A stretch of 64,000 bases of DNA from Microbacterium psychrotolerans (GCF_031085295.1 NZ_JAVFWO010000006.1:124001-188000), one strand, 5' to 3'. Shown: positions 35,710-45,365, numbered from the stretch's first letter. Numbers and translations are program-made. The notes: generated from the sequence alone by a model not told the origin.

Positions 35710-37014
35710 ATGCCTTCGCTCGGGGAGATCATCGCGCCGCGCCGCCTCGGGACCGACTTCCGCTGGCTGCTCGCGTCGTCGTGGACGAGCAACCTCGGCG
35801 ACGGCATCGCGCTCGCCGCCGCGCCCCTGCTGATCGCGTCGCTGACCTCGTCGCCGTTCCTCGTCGCCGCCGGCGCGATGATGCAGTTCCTGCCGTGGCT
35901 GCTGTTCGGCCTGCTGGCGGGCGCGGTCGCCGACCACCACGACCGCCGCCGGCTCGTGATGCTGGCGAACGGGGTGCGAGCCGTGGTCGTGCTCGCCCTG
36001 GTCGGCTTCCTCGTCACCGGCCAGGCGACCGTGTGGCTGGTGCTGGCGACAGCGTTCCTCTACGGGACGGCGGAGGTCTTCGCCGACTCCGCCGGCAGCA
36101 CGCTGCTGCCCATGCTGGTGAAGCCCGCAGACCTCGGCATCGGCAACGCGCGGATGCAGGCCGGCTACCTCGTGGCCAACCAGCTCGCCGGTCCCCCGCT
36201 GGGCGCCTTCCTGTTCGCGCTCGGCTCGTTCTGGCCGTTCCTGCTGCAGGTGATCTGCGTGTCGCTCGCCGTGCTGCTCATCTCTCGCATCGCCCGCACT
36301 CCCGTGCCGGAGCACCCCGGTGACGCGCCGGGCACCAAGGTGCACGCGATCCGCGAGGGGCTCCGGTGGCTGCGCCACAACGCGCCAGTGCGCACACTCG
36401 TGATCATCATCCTGGTGTTCAACGTGACCTGGGCCGCGCCCTGGGGCGTGCTCGTGCTCTACGCCACCGAGCACCTCGGCATGGGCGCCGTCGGCTACGG
36501 CGCGCTCACCACCGCGTCGGCGCTCGGCGGCCTCGTGGGCATCGCGAGCTTCGGCTGGCTCGAGAAGCACGTCTCGTTCTCGACGCTGATGCGCGTCTGC
36601 CTGTCGCTCGAAGTGCTCATGCACCTGAGCTTCGCCCTGACCACGTCGCCGCCGGTCGCGTTCGTCATCATGTTCGGCTTCGGGGTGTACGCGTTCGTGT
36701 GGGGCACGATCTCGACGACCGTGCGCCAGCGACTCGTGCCGATGGAGCTGCAGGGCCGCATCGCCTCGGTCAACATGGTGGGCGTCTTCGGCGGCCTCGT
36801 GATCGGGCAGTTCATCGGCGGCATCCTGGCCCAGCTCTTCGGACTCACCGCACCCTGGTGGTTCGCCTTCGCGGGATCGGCGATCACGCTGCTGCTGGTG
36901 TGGCGCTCCATCTCGCACATCGCCGCCGCCAAGCCCGTCATCGGCGAAGGCTCGACAGGCGATGTGCCGCCATCGGACGAGCCGGGTGCCGGCGGAATGC
37001 CGCTGCCCGACTGA
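35710..37014 (+). CDS. MFS transporter (EntS/MFS_3-like)
   Basis: This 434-residue protein has about 11-12 hydrophobic helices and resembles EntS-type and macrolide-efflux-like MFS_3 proteins (FRWLLASSWTSNLGDGIA at the start, LLAGAVADHHDRRRLV at loop 2-3). Such proteins often export siderophores or drugs, but no substrate can be read here. It has its own TAGGAT promoter, distinct from the sugar porter before it. It is convergent with the Nudix gene; the 40-nt gap is GC-rich with no clear terminator. Confidence 0.88.
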   Translation: MPSLGEIIAPRRLGTDFRWLLASSWTSNLGDGIALAAAPLLIASLTSSPFLVAAGAMMQFLPWLLFGLLAGAVADHHDRRRLVMLANGVRAVVVLALVGFLVTGQATVWLVLATAFLYGTAEVFADSAGSTLLPMLVKPADLGIGNARMQAGYLVANQLAGPPLGAFLFALGSFWPFLLQVICVSLAVLLISRIARTPVPEHPGDAPGTKVHAIREGLRWLRHNAPVRTLVIIILVFNVTWAAPWGVLVLYATEHLGMGAVGYGALTTASALGGLVGIASFGWLEKHVSFSTLMRVCLSLEVLMHLSFALTTSPPVAFVIMFGFGVYAFVWGTISTTVRQRLVPMELQGRIASVNMVGVFGGLVIGQFIGGILAQLFGLTAPWWFAFAGSAITLLLVWRSISHIAAAKPVIGEGSTGDVPPSDEPGAGGMPLPD

Positions 37015-37054
37015 CGGGCCCTGCCGGCTCGTCGGCTCGCGGGCTCGCCTGCGG

Positions 37055-37576
37055 CTAGGCGCCTCGCGACTCCACGAGCTCGGCCAGGCGCGGGCCGAAC
37101 CGCTCCAGGCGCCGCACCCACGGCGCTGCCATCTCGCCCGCCGCTGCGCGGCGGAGCGCCTCCGCCAAGGGGACCCAGGCGCTCTCGCACACCTCTTCCG
37201 GATCCAGCGTCAGCGCGGGGTCGCCGGCCACGGCCGCGACATAGAGGTCGAACAGGGCCGTCCTCTCGGTCAGCCGGCCGACCACCACCACCTCGTCGGC
37301 GCCGACCCGGACCCCGGCCTCCTCGGCGAGCTCGCGCACCGCGGCCTCGGCGCTCGTCTCGCCGGTCAGAGCGCTGCCCGCCGGGAACTCCCAGTCAAGC
37401 GGGAAGTCCTTCGTCTCGGCGCGGCGCGTCATGAGCACGAGCCCGTCGCCGCGCACGACGCACACCGACGCCACGATGTGGAACATCCCTGCCGGAAAGT
37501 CAGGGTCGCCGCGACGGTGCGTGCGCCCGGTCGGGATGCCGTCGGCATCCGTCACGTCCCACAGCTCGCCGTCCAC
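37055..37576 (-). CDS. Nudix hydrolase
   Basis: This 173-residue protein has a perfect Nudix box, G-x5-E-x7-REL-x-EE-x-G, running from GSALTGE to REL followed by AEEAG. It would hydrolyse a nucleoside diphosphate derivative; the IPTGRTHRRGD start resembles YfcD-type Nudix proteins. The GTG at 37576 lies 17 nt after the tatD stop, and GGGAG is only 2 nt from it, so a start at GTG 37555 is possible. It is the last gene of a metG-tatD-Nudix operon. Confidence 0.85.
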   Translation of the reverse strand: MDGELWDVTDADGIPTGRTHRRGDPDFPAGMFHIVASVCVVRGDGLVLMTRRAETKDFPLDWEFPAGSALTGETSAEAAVRELAEEAGVRVGADEVVVVGRLTERTALFDLYVAAVAGDPALTLDPEEVCESAWVPLAEALRRAAAGEMAAPWVRRLERFGPRLAELVESRGA

Positions 37577-37592
37577 AGCTCCCTGACGCCCC

Positions 37593-38507
37593 TCAGTCCT
37601 CGAATGCGCCGTAGACCTCGAGCGTGTTCGCCGCGAGCTGTGCGCACAGCTCGTCGAGGTCCACGCCGAGCTCGGCGTGCATGAAGCGCACGGTGACCGG
37701 GACGAGATACGGCGCGTTCGGACGACCGCGATGGGGCGTCGGGGTGAGGAACGGGGCATCCGTCTCGACGAGGATCCGCTCCCGCGGGATGACTGCGAGA
37801 GCGTCGCGGAGATTCTGCGCGTTGTTGAACGTGACGTTGCCGGCGAACGACAGCCAATAGCCGCGCTCACCCGCGAGGCGGGCCATGGCGGCGTCGCCCG
37901 AGAAGCAGTGGAACACCGTCCGCTCCGGCGCGCCGACCCGCTCGAGGGTCTCGAGCACGGCGTCGTGGGCGTCGCGGTCGTGGATCTGCATCGCGACGTC
38001 ATGCTTCTTCGCGAGCGCGATGTGCGCCTCGAAGCTCTCGAACTGCGCGGGACGGCCGTCTTCGCCGGTGCGGAAGAAGTCGAGTCCCGTCTCGCCGATC
38101 GCGCGCACCCGCGGCTGCGCCGCCAGTTCGTCGATGACCCCGATCGCCTCGTCGAGGCGGCCGGCGTCCTTGTACGCGGGTGCCTCGTTCGGGTGGATGG
38201 CGACGGCCGCCAGTACGCGGGGATGGGATGCCGCGGCCCACGCCGACCACCGGCTCGAGTCGATGTCGCCGCCCGCCTGCACGACACCGACGACGCCGAC
38301 CGCCGCGGCCCGCTCCAGCTGCTCGTCGAGCGACAGACCCACCTCGCCGTCCTCGATCTCGAGGTGCGCGTGGTTGTCGTAGACCGGCACCGCGAGGGGC
38401 TCGGGCGCCGCGGGGTACGTGACGTCGCGCGAGCCCTTCTCGCGGGTGCGGACGTACTGCGAGGGGTCCGAGCCCTCCGCCGGGTACGGGACGGGGGGTG
38501 TCGCCAT
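37593..38507 (-). CDS. tatD: TatD-family metal-dependent DNase
   Basis: This 304-residue TIM-barrel nuclease has the metal ligands HxH in DNHAHLE, Glu in GETGLD, His in QIHDRDAH, His in VFHCFSG and Asp in ETDAPFL. TatD enzymes are 3'-5' exonucleases used in DNA repair. About 40 N-terminal residues precede the usual start. Its ATG shares one base with the metG TGA (TGATG), so the two are translationally coupled, as in most actinobacteria. Confidence 0.93.
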   Translation of the reverse strand: MATPPVPYPAEGSDPSQYVRTREKGSRDVTYPAAPEPLAVPVYDNHAHLEIEDGEVGLSLDEQLERAAAVGVVGVVQAGGDIDSSRWSAWAAASHPRVLAAVAIHPNEAPAYKDAGRLDEAIGVIDELAAQPRVRAIGETGLDFFRTGEDGRPAQFESFEAHIALAKKHDVAMQIHDRDAHDAVLETLERVGAPERTVFHCFSGDAAMARLAGERGYWLSFAGNVTFNNAQNLRDALAVIPRERILVETDAPFLTPTPHRGRPNAPYLVPVTVRFMHAELGVDLDELCAQLAANTLEVYGAFED

Positions 38508-40084
38508 CAGACCGACTGCTCGACGCGCGGGAACAGCGGCGCCAGGCCGTTGACCGAGGTGCCGGGCTTCAGCACGCCCCATCCGCCCGCCTCGCGGATC
38601 GGCTGGTCCTGCAGGCGACCGATCGACTCCGCGGCGCCGAGCGCGATCCACAGCTTCTCGGTCGACTCCGGCATGACCGGCGACAGCAGCACCGCCAGCG
38701 CGCGGAGGCCTTCCGCCGCCGTGTACAGCACGGTGCCGAGGCGCTCCCGCTGGGAGTCGTCCTTGGCGAGCGTCCACGGCTCGTTCTCGGTGATGTACAG
38801 GTTCAGGGCGTCGACGATCGTCCACACCGAGCTGATCGCCTCGTCGATGCGGAACCGCTCGATCGCGGCGTCGGCGCGGGCGGCGGCATCCGCCACCGTC
38901 GTCTGGATGTGCACGTCGGCCTCGGTGTACTCGGCCGGCGGCGGCACGACGCCCTCGAAGTATCGCTCGACCATCGCCGTGGTGCGCGACGCGAGGTTGC
39001 CGAAGCCGTTCGCGAGCTCCGCCTGGTAGCGGGCCGAGAGGTCCTCCCACGAGAACGAGCCGTCCTGACCGAACGCGATCGCCGACAGGAAGTAGAACCG
39101 GTAGGCGTCCGAGCCGAACACGTCGGTGATCTCTGTCGGGGCGATGCCGGTGAGCTTCGACTTCGACATCTTCTCGCCGCCGACGAGCAGCCAGCCGTGC
39201 GCGAAGACGCCCTTGGGCACATCGACGCCGGCGGCCATCAGCATTGCGGGCCAGATGACGGCGTGGAAGCGCAGGATGTCCTTGCCCACGACGTGGTAGG
39301 CGGGCCAGCGCCGCGCGAACTCCTCCGGGTCGCTGCCGTAGCCGACGGCCGTCGCGTAGTTGAGCAGCGCGTCGACCCACACGTAGATGACGTGCGATTC
39401 GTCCCACGGCACCTTGATGCCCCAGTCGAACGTCGACCGCGAGATCGAGAGGTCCTTCAGACCGTTCTTGACGAACGAGACGACTTCGTTGCGCGCCGAC
39501 TCGGGGCGGATGAAGTCGCCTCCGGAGTAGAGCTCGAGGAGCTTGTCCTGGAACTCGCTCAGCTTGAAGAAGTAGTTCTTCTCCTGCAGCAGCTCCAGCG
39601 GCTTCGAGTGGATCGCACAGACCTTGAGGCCCTCGAACGGCCCGGTGCCGTCGACGATCTCGGACTCCGTCTTGAACTCCTCGCAGCCCACGCAGTACAG
39701 CGCCTCGAACTCGCCGGCGTAGATGTAGCCGCGATCGTAGATCGCCTGGACGAACGCGCGGACGCGCTCCTCATGGCGCGGCTGCGTCGTGCGGATGAAG
39801 TCGTCGTTGGCGACGTCCAGCGTCTTCAGCAGCGGGAACCACGACTCGCCCACGAGGCGGTCGACCCACTCCTGCGGCGTCGCGCCGTTCGCGGCGGCGG
39901 CGCGCATCATCTTCTGGCCGTGCTCGTCGGTGCCGGTCAGCATCCAGGTGTCGTCGCCCGCCTGGCGGTGCCAGCGCGCGAGGGTGTCGACCGCCACGGT
40001 GGTGTAGCCGTGGCCGATGTGGGGCACGTCGCTCGGATAGTAGATCGGCGTCGTGATGTAGAAGGACGAGGGGCCGGAAGTCAC
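38507..40084 (-). CDS. metG: Methionyl-tRNA synthetase
   Basis: MetG charges initiator and elongator tRNA-Met. The 525-residue class I enzyme has the HIGH motif as PHIGHGY and the KMSKS motif as EKMSKSKL. It has a zinc knuckle (CVGC plus a later CAIH) and a C-terminal anticodon-binding helical domain. The short form without a C-terminal tRNA-binding domain matches actinobacterial MetS. GTG 40084 is fixed by TAGACT 6 nt upstream. Confidence 0.97.
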   Translation of the reverse strand: MTSGPSSFYITTPIYYPSDVPHIGHGYTTVAVDTLARWHRQAGDDTWMLTGTDEHGQKMMRAAAANGATPQEWVDRLVGESWFPLLKTLDVANDDFIRTTQPRHEERVRAFVQAIYDRGYIYAGEFEALYCVGCEEFKTESEIVDGTGPFEGLKVCAIHSKPLELLQEKNYFFKLSEFQDKLLELYSGGDFIRPESARNEVVSFVKNGLKDLSISRSTFDWGIKVPWDESHVIYVWVDALLNYATAVGYGSDPEEFARRWPAYHVVGKDILRFHAVIWPAMLMAAGVDVPKGVFAHGWLLVGGEKMSKSKLTGIAPTEITDVFGSDAYRFYFLSAIAFGQDGSFSWEDLSARYQAELANGFGNLASRTTAMVERYFEGVVPPPAEYTEADVHIQTTVADAAARADAAIERFRIDEAISSVWTIVDALNLYITENEPWTLAKDDSQRERLGTVLYTAAEGLRALAVLLSPVMPESTEKLWIALGAAESIGRLQDQPIREAGGWGVLKPGTSVNGLAPLFPRVEQSV

Positions 40085-40090
40085 CCGACG

Positions 40091-40096
40091 AGTCTA
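40091..40096 (-). promoter_or_regulatory. -10 box (TAGACT) of the metG operon
   Basis: TAGACT on the minus strand ends 6 nt before the metG GTG. Confidence 0.6.
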
Positions 40097-40176
40097 GCCA
40101 GCGCGGATGCCCCGCCCGCCGCTGTGACCGGACTCCGCCGCGGGCGCCCCGAGAACGGCCCGAACGTAACAGTCGG

Positions 40177-40995
40177 CTACCCGCGCATCGAGAGGGCTGC
40201 CTGATACAGCTCGCGGCTGGAGTGTCCGGTGAGCCCGGACACCTCGGCGGCGGCATCCTTCAAGCGGGTGCCGCCGCGGACCAGCTCGAGCACCTGGGTC
40301 ACCGCGTCGGGGAAGGCGACGGCGCGGGCCGCCGCACCCTCGACGACGATCACCAGTTCGCCCCGCACGCCGGCCTCGGCCCACGCGGCGAGGTCGGCGA
40401 GCGTTCCGCGCGCGACCTCCTCGTGCAGCTTCGTCAGCTCGCGGCAGACGGCCGCACGCCGGTCGGCGCCGAAGGCGGTGGCCATGTCGGCGAGCGTGGC
40501 CGCCGCCCGCGAGGGCGCCTCGAAGAAGACCATGGTGCGGGGCTCGGACGCCAGGGCACGGAAGGCCGCCGCCCGCTCCCCCGGCTTGCGCGCCACGAAT
40601 CCCTCGAACGTGAAGCGGTCGGTCGGCAGGCCCGACACGGCGAGCGCGGTGACGACAGCGCTCGGCCCCGGGATGACGGTCACGAGGACGCCCGCGTCGG
40701 CGGCCGCCGCGACGAGCCCGTAGCCGGGGTCGCTGACCGTGGGCATGCCGGCGTCGCTCAGCACGAGCACGTCCTGGTCGCGCGCGAGCTCCACGAGCTC
40801 GGGTGCGCGCTCCTTCTCGTTGTGGTCGTGCAGCGCGATGAGGCGCGGCCGGTTCGAGATGCCGAGCGCAGCCAGCAGGCGCTGCGTCGTGCGGGTGTCC
40901 TCGGCGGCGACGATGGTCGCCTCGGAGAGCGCCTCGACCAGCCGGCGGGACGCGTCCCCGAGGTTTCCGATGGGGGTCGCCGCGAGGATGATCAC
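40177..40995 (-). CDS. rsmI: 16S rRNA 2'-O-ribose C1402 methyltransferase RsmI
   Basis: RsmI methylates the ribose of C1402 in the ribosomal P site. The 272-residue SPOUT-independent (tetrapyrrole-methylase fold) enzyme shows ATPIGNLGD, AAEDTRTT, SDAGMPTVSDPG and IPGPSAVVTAL, all typical. The GTG start has TAGGCT 6 nt upstream. It is divergent from the protein mannosyltransferase gene, only 22 bp away, and their -10 boxes overlap. The same divergent pair exists in mycobacteria. Confidence 0.96.
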   Translation of the reverse strand: MIILAATPIGNLGDASRRLVEALSEATIVAAEDTRTTQRLLAALGISNRPRLIALHDHNEKERAPELVELARDQDVLVLSDAGMPTVSDPGYGLVAAAADAGVLVTVIPGPSAVVTALAVSGLPTDRFTFEGFVARKPGERAAAFRALASEPRTMVFFEAPSRAAATLADMATAFGADRRAAVCRELTKLHEEVARGTLADLAAWAEAGVRGELVIVVEGAAARAVAFPDAVTQVLELVRGGTRLKDAAAEVSGLTGHSSRELYQAALSMRG

Positions 40996-41001
40996 GCCCT
41001 C

Positions 41002-41011
41002 AGCCTAAACT
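41002..41011. promoter_or_regulatory. Overlapping divergent -10 boxes of rsmI and pmt
   Basis: The minus-strand TAGGCT (41002-41007) and the plus-strand TAAACT (41006-41011) share two base pairs. Each ends 6 nt before its start codon, so both transcripts would be leaderless and the promoters mutually exclusive. Confidence 0.6.
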
Positions 41012-41017
41012 TGCCGG

Positions 41018-42631
41018 GTGACGGATGCCCCGCGGCCCGCGGTCGACCAGCCCAGTGCCGACCAGCACAGCGCCGACCCGCCCGCCGCGCCCCTCCTTCC
41101 TCCGGCACGTCCGAGCCTGTACGACCGCTTCGCGCGCCGCCTGAGCGGGGATGCGCGCGCCCGGCGCCTCTACGCGTGGCTCGGACCGGCCGTCGTCCTC
41201 GTCATCGCCGCTGTCCTGCGCCTGTGGAACCTCGCCGCCGCGCACGACCTGATGAACCAGTTCGACGAGACGTACTACGTCAAGGACGCGTGGACGCTGC
41301 TCAACCTTGGGTACGAGGGATCCTGGCCCGGCGGCGCGAACGAGCGGTTCCTGTCGGGCGATGTGAACATCTTCTCGACGAACCCGTCGTTCGTCGTCCA
41401 TCCGCCGCTCGGCAAGTGGATCATCGCGCTGGGCATGATGGCGCTCGGCCCCGAGTCGGGGTGGGGATGGCGCATCACGACCGCGCTCCTCGGCATCGCC
41501 TCCGTGCTCCTGCTGATGCTGATCGCGAAGCGCCTGACGCGATCGACCACCTTCGCGGTGGTGGCGGGCCTGCTCATGGCGGTGGACGGACTCGCGATCT
41601 CGATGAGCCGCGTCGCGCTGCTCGACACCGCTCTGACGTTCTTCGTGCTGCTCGCCTTCCTGTTCCTGCTGCGTGATCGGGAGCGGACGATGACGCGGAT
41701 CGCCGAGTCGGTGGCCGCCCGGTTCGACGGCGACGAGGCTCCGTCGTGGGGACCCGTGCTGTGGAACCGCCCGTGGCTCATCGCGGCGGGCGCGGCCCTC
41801 GGCGCGGCGAGCGCCGTGAAGTGGTCGGGCGCGTGGGTGCTCGCCGGGCTCGGCGTCTACCTGGTGGTGACCGATGCGCTCGCGCGTCGGCGTGCGGGCG
41901 TGCTGTTCTGGCCGACGGATGCCGTGCGCCAGGGACTCGTCACGTTCGTGCTGTTCGTGCCCGTCGCCGTTCTCGTGTACCTGGCGTCGTGGACCGGCTG
42001 GCTGGTCACCGACGGCGGCTACGACCGGCATGCCGGAAGCAATGCGCTCGAGAGCCTGTGGCTCTACCACGTGGCGATGTACACCTCGACGGCCGGCATC
42101 ACCTCTGGCCACGCGTACGCGAGCCCGGCCTGGCAGTGGCCGCTGCTGATGCGCCCGACCGGCGTCTACTACCACCACGATGCACTCGGCGTGAACGGAT
42201 GCGGCGCCTCCAGCGGCTGCGTCGAGGTCATCTCCACGATGCCGAACCCGCTCATCTGGTACGCCGGCGTGGCTGCCGTCCTGTACCTGGCGTACCGCTT
42301 CGTGGTGGTTCGCGACTGGCGGTACGCGCTCGTGCTCACCGGTGTCGCCGTCACCTACGTGCCTTGGCTGTTCCTGCCCGAGCGCACGGTGTTCCAGTTC
42401 TACACGGTGCTCATCCTGCCGTTCATGCTCCTGGCGCTCACGTTCGCGCTCAAGGACATCGCCGGTTCTCCGACGGCAGACTCCTACCGCCGGCTCACCG
42501 GCCAGCGCCTGGTGCTCGTGTTCCTCGCGGTCGCCCTCGCGCTGTCGGCCTTCTGGTACCCCATCATCGCCGCGGTCGACGTGCCGTACGACTTCTGGCA
42601 CCTGCACATGTGGCTGGACAGCTGGGTCTGA
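41018..42631 (+). CDS. pmt: Dolichyl-phosphate-mannose protein O-mannosyltransferase
   Basis: This 537-residue membrane enzyme of the GT39 family transfers mannose from polyprenyl-phosphate-mannose to Ser/Thr of exported proteins. After a Pro-rich cytoplasmic start it has about ten helices. The first external loop holds the catalytic acidic pair in NQFDETYYVKDAW, and VHPPLGKW and the WKW-like AVKWSG stretch also match the family. The GTG is fixed by TAAACT 6 nt upstream. Its lipoprotein and cell-wall targets could include products of this window, which is inference only. Confidence 0.94.
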   Translation: MTDAPRPAVDQPSADQHSADPPAAPLLPPARPSLYDRFARRLSGDARARRLYAWLGPAVVLVIAAVLRLWNLAAAHDLMNQFDETYYVKDAWTLLNLGYEGSWPGGANERFLSGDVNIFSTNPSFVVHPPLGKWIIALGMMALGPESGWGWRITTALLGIASVLLLMLIAKRLTRSTTFAVVAGLLMAVDGLAISMSRVALLDTALTFFVLLAFLFLLRDRERTMTRIAESVAARFDGDEAPSWGPVLWNRPWLIAAGAALGAASAVKWSGAWVLAGLGVYLVVTDALARRRAGVLFWPTDAVRQGLVTFVLFVPVAVLVYLASWTGWLVTDGGYDRHAGSNALESLWLYHVAMYTSTAGITSGHAYASPAWQWPLLMRPTGVYYHHDALGVNGCGASSGCVEVISTMPNPLIWYAGVAAVLYLAYRFVVVRDWRYALVLTGVAVTYVPWLFLPERTVFQFYTVLILPFMLLALTFALKDIAGSPTADSYRRLTGQRLVLVFLAVALALSAFWYPIIAAVDVPYDFWHLHMWLDSWV

Positions 42632-42643
42632 CCGCGTCACCGC

Positions 42644-44494
42644 TCACGGCTGCAGCCCGGCCGGGTCGGTGACCGGCAGCCGGCACGCGAAGTCGCGGCA
42701 GTCGTAGGCGGTGGGCAGTCCCTCGCGCACGGCCTTGTCGGCGAACAGCCCGAAACCGGCGTCGGCCCAGTCGGTCGTCTGCTGGGGCGACACGATGCTC
42801 ACGACGTCGGCACGGATGCCGCGAGCCGCGCTCGCGATCGCCGCGCCGGTGTCGTCCGTCACCACCACGACCTGCCGGGGCGCGGCGGCGAGAGTGGTGG
42901 CCACACGCAGCAGGGCGCCGTACGCGAGCGGCTGCGCGAGCGCGGCCGACGCGTGCGTCGCGACGAGACGCTCTGCGAGGGAGCGGTACTGCTCTCCCGC
43001 TCCGAGCACCCACAGCATCGCTGCGGCCTCCGCGAGCGCTGCGGCGCCGGAGGGCTCGTCGGCGTCCGAAGCGGCATCCGGTGCCCCGATCCCCTGCCGG
43101 GTGAGCACGGGGTCTCCGCCGCCCGGCACCACGACGCGACCGTCGGATCCCACGCAGGCGTCGACGAGGTCGCGGGCGCGCGTCGCGTACGCGATCTCGC
43201 CGGTGGCCGACGCCAGGGCCAGGAGCCCGGAAGCGAGCTGCCCATGGTCGGCGAGCGTCGCGTGGGCGCGCGACGGCACCTCGTCCAGCGATGCCCGGAG
43301 CACCCGGCCGTCCGGCGTGACGTTCGACTCGAGGACGGCGTCAGCGGCCCAGCGCGCCGCCTCGATCCAGGACGCTTCGTCGAGGCGGAAGCCGGCACGG
43401 GAGAGAGCGCCGATGGCCAGGCCGTTCCACCCGCTCACCACCTTGCCGTCCACCGCAGGCGGCTCGAGCGGCGCACGGCCGGCGGCGTCGCGGGCGTAGT
43501 AGCCTCCCTCGCTGCGTGCCCCGTCGATCCAGGACTCGGAGTCCTGTGCAGCGCCGAACCCGCCGCTCGGCTGCTGCAGCACGTCGATGAGCAATCCGGC
43601 GATGCCGCGCGCGACATCGTGCCGGGCCGGTGACGCGTCCATTGCCACGTCGAGCAGCTGGGCGTTGTCGGTCAGCATGCGCTCGTAGTGCGGAACGGTC
43701 CAGTCGGGACGCGTGGCGTAGCGGAAGAACCCGCCCTCGACGGGGTCGCGCAGCGGCGATGAGGCCATGGTGGCGAGCGCTCGATCGGCGACGCCGGAGG
43801 CCGCTGCCGCCTGCTCGCGCACGACGCGGGTCTGCAGGAACCGCAGTGCCGTGGCCACCGGGAACTTGGGCGCGTTCGAGGCGGGGTCGCCGAAACCGCC
43901 GTGGCGCGGATCCTCGCGGGCCGCGAGCGCGTGCGCGGCGCGCGCGAGATCCTCGGCGGCGGGAACGACCGCGTCCGTGGCCGGTGACGCATCGCGCACC
44001 TCGGCGAGGGCGCCGGCGACGGCAGCCGCGGTCTCATCGATCTGGTCGCGCCGCTCGGCCCATGCCTCCTGCACGGCGGCGAGCACCTGCCGGAAGGCGG
44101 GGATGCCCGCTCGGGGCTCGGGAGGAAAGTACGTGCCGGCGTAGAAGGGGCGCCCGTCGGGTGTGGCGAACACCGTGAGCGGCCATCCGAGGCTCGGGCT
44201 GAACGCGGATGCCGCGGCCATGTACGCCGCGTCGACCTCCGGATGCTCTTCGCGGTCGACCTTGATCGACACGAAGCCGGCGTCGAGGACCGCGGCGGTC
44301 GCGGCATCCTCGAAGGACTCCCGCGCCATCACATGGCACCAGTGGCACGTCGAATAGCCGATCGACACCATGACCGGCACGTCGCGGCGCCGCGCCTCGG
44401 CGAACGCCTCCTCACCCCACGGAAACCACGCGACCGGGTTGCCCGCGTGGGCTCTCAGGTACGGGCTCGTCGCTTCCGCGAGGCGTGGGTTCAC
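42644..44494 (-). CDS. Thioredoxin-domain protein YyaL (DUF255/SSP411)
   Basis: This 616-residue protein has an N-terminal thioredoxin-like DUF255 domain (about 1-165) with motif STCHWCHVM, followed by a six-hairpin-glycosidase-like helical domain (GGFFRYATRPDWTVPHYERML). Human SPATA20 is a relative. Function is poorly known; N-acyl-glucosamine 2-epimerase-like folds suggest a sugar ligand. The GTG at 44494 follows GGGAGGAG with a long 8-10 nt spacer. It lies 28 nt after the aldo/keto reductase stop, so the two form an operon. It is convergent with pmt. Confidence 0.9.
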   Translation of the reverse strand: MNPRLAEATSPYLRAHAGNPVAWFPWGEEAFAEARRRDVPVMVSIGYSTCHWCHVMARESFEDAATAAVLDAGFVSIKVDREEHPEVDAAYMAAASAFSPSLGWPLTVFATPDGRPFYAGTYFPPEPRAGIPAFRQVLAAVQEAWAERRDQIDETAAAVAGALAEVRDASPATDAVVPAAEDLARAAHALAAREDPRHGGFGDPASNAPKFPVATALRFLQTRVVREQAAAASGVADRALATMASSPLRDPVEGGFFRYATRPDWTVPHYERMLTDNAQLLDVAMDASPARHDVARGIAGLLIDVLQQPSGGFGAAQDSESWIDGARSEGGYYARDAAGRAPLEPPAVDGKVVSGWNGLAIGALSRAGFRLDEASWIEAARWAADAVLESNVTPDGRVLRASLDEVPSRAHATLADHGQLASGLLALASATGEIAYATRARDLVDACVGSDGRVVVPGGGDPVLTRQGIGAPDAASDADEPSGAAALAEAAAMLWVLGAGEQYRSLAERLVATHASAALAQPLAYGALLRVATTLAAAPRQVVVVTDDTGAAIASAARGIRADVVSIVSPQQTTDWADAGFGLFADKAVREGLPTAYDCRDFACRLPVTDPAGLQP

Positions 44495-44522
44495 GGCATC
44501 CGCTCCTCCCGCTCGTGAGCGG

Positions 44523-45359
44523 TCAGTTCACCTCGTCGGGGTGCGCGCTGACGCGACCCGTGCCGTCGCCCGAGTCCATCGCGTCGATCGCCGCCATCTC
44601 GTCGGCGGTGAGCTCGAAGTCGAACACATCGAGGTTCTCCTCCAGGCGCTCGCGGCGCACCGACTTGGGGAAGACGATGAAGCCCTTCTGGAGGTGCCAG
44701 CGCAGCACCGCCTGCGCGGGCGTCTTGCCGTGCGCCTCGGCAGCGGCCGCCACGGGCCCGGCGCCGAACAGGTCGTACTTTCCCTGTCCGAGCGGACCCC
44801 ACGACTCGATCTTCACGTCGTGCGCCGCCGCCCATGCGGTGACGTCGCGTTGCTGGTGGGCGGGGTGCAGCTCGATCTGGTTCACCGCCGGGGCGACGCC
44901 CGTGGCCGAGACGATCTTCTCCAGGTGCGGCACGAGGTGGTTCGAGACGCCGATGCTGCGGGTGAGCCCGGCGCTGCGCAGCTCGATGAGCTTCTCCCAT
45001 GCGTGCAGGTAGTTGTCGCGGGCCGGAGTGGGCCAGTGGACGAGGTAGAGGTCGACCTGCTCGAGGCCGAGTCGCTCGAGGCTCTCGGCGATCGCGGTGT
45101 TCGGCTCGTCGCCGTCGTGGCGGTCGTTCCAGAGCTTCGTCGTGATGAACAGCTCGTCGCGCGGGATGCCGCTCGCCGCGATCGCCGCGCCGACGCCCTC
45201 TTCGTTGCCGTAGATCGCGGCGGTGTCGATGTGGCGGTAGCCGACCTCGAGCGCCTCGGAGACGGCCCGTTCGGTGTCGGCCGGCGGCACCTTGAAGACG
45301 CCGTACCCGAGCTGCGGGATGGAGTTGCCGTCGTTGAGGGTCACGGTGGGAACTGTCAT
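44523..45359 (-). CDS. Aldo/keto reductase (2,5-diketo-D-gluconate reductase type)
   Basis: This 278-residue NADPH-dependent reductase of the AKR5 group has the tetrad Asp/Tyr in HIDTAAIYGNE, Lys in TTKLWND and His in YLVHWPTP, and the cofactor motif IVFPKSVRRERLEEN. Substrates in the family include diketogluconate, methylglyoxal and ketoesters; none is proven here. ATG 45359 has TAGGCT 6 nt upstream and is the first gene of a two-gene unit with the YyaL-like protein. Confidence 0.9.
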   Translation of the reverse strand: MTVPTVTLNDGNSIPQLGYGVFKVPPADTERAVSEALEVGYRHIDTAAIYGNEEGVGAAIAASGIPRDELFITTKLWNDRHDGDEPNTAIAESLERLGLEQVDLYLVHWPTPARDNYLHAWEKLIELRSAGLTRSIGVSNHLVPHLEKIVSATGVAPAVNQIELHPAHQQRDVTAWAAAHDVKIESWGPLGQGKYDLFGAGPVAAAAEAHGKTPAQAVLRWHLQKGFIVFPKSVRRERLEENLDVFDFELTADEMAAIDAMDSGDGTGRVSAHPDEVN

Positions 45360-45365
45360 GCTCCC

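Noticed and set aside
37015..37054. Terminator between the convergent MFS and Nudix genes
   Set aside because: The segment is GC-rich with short complementary words, but I could not find a convincing continuous stem.
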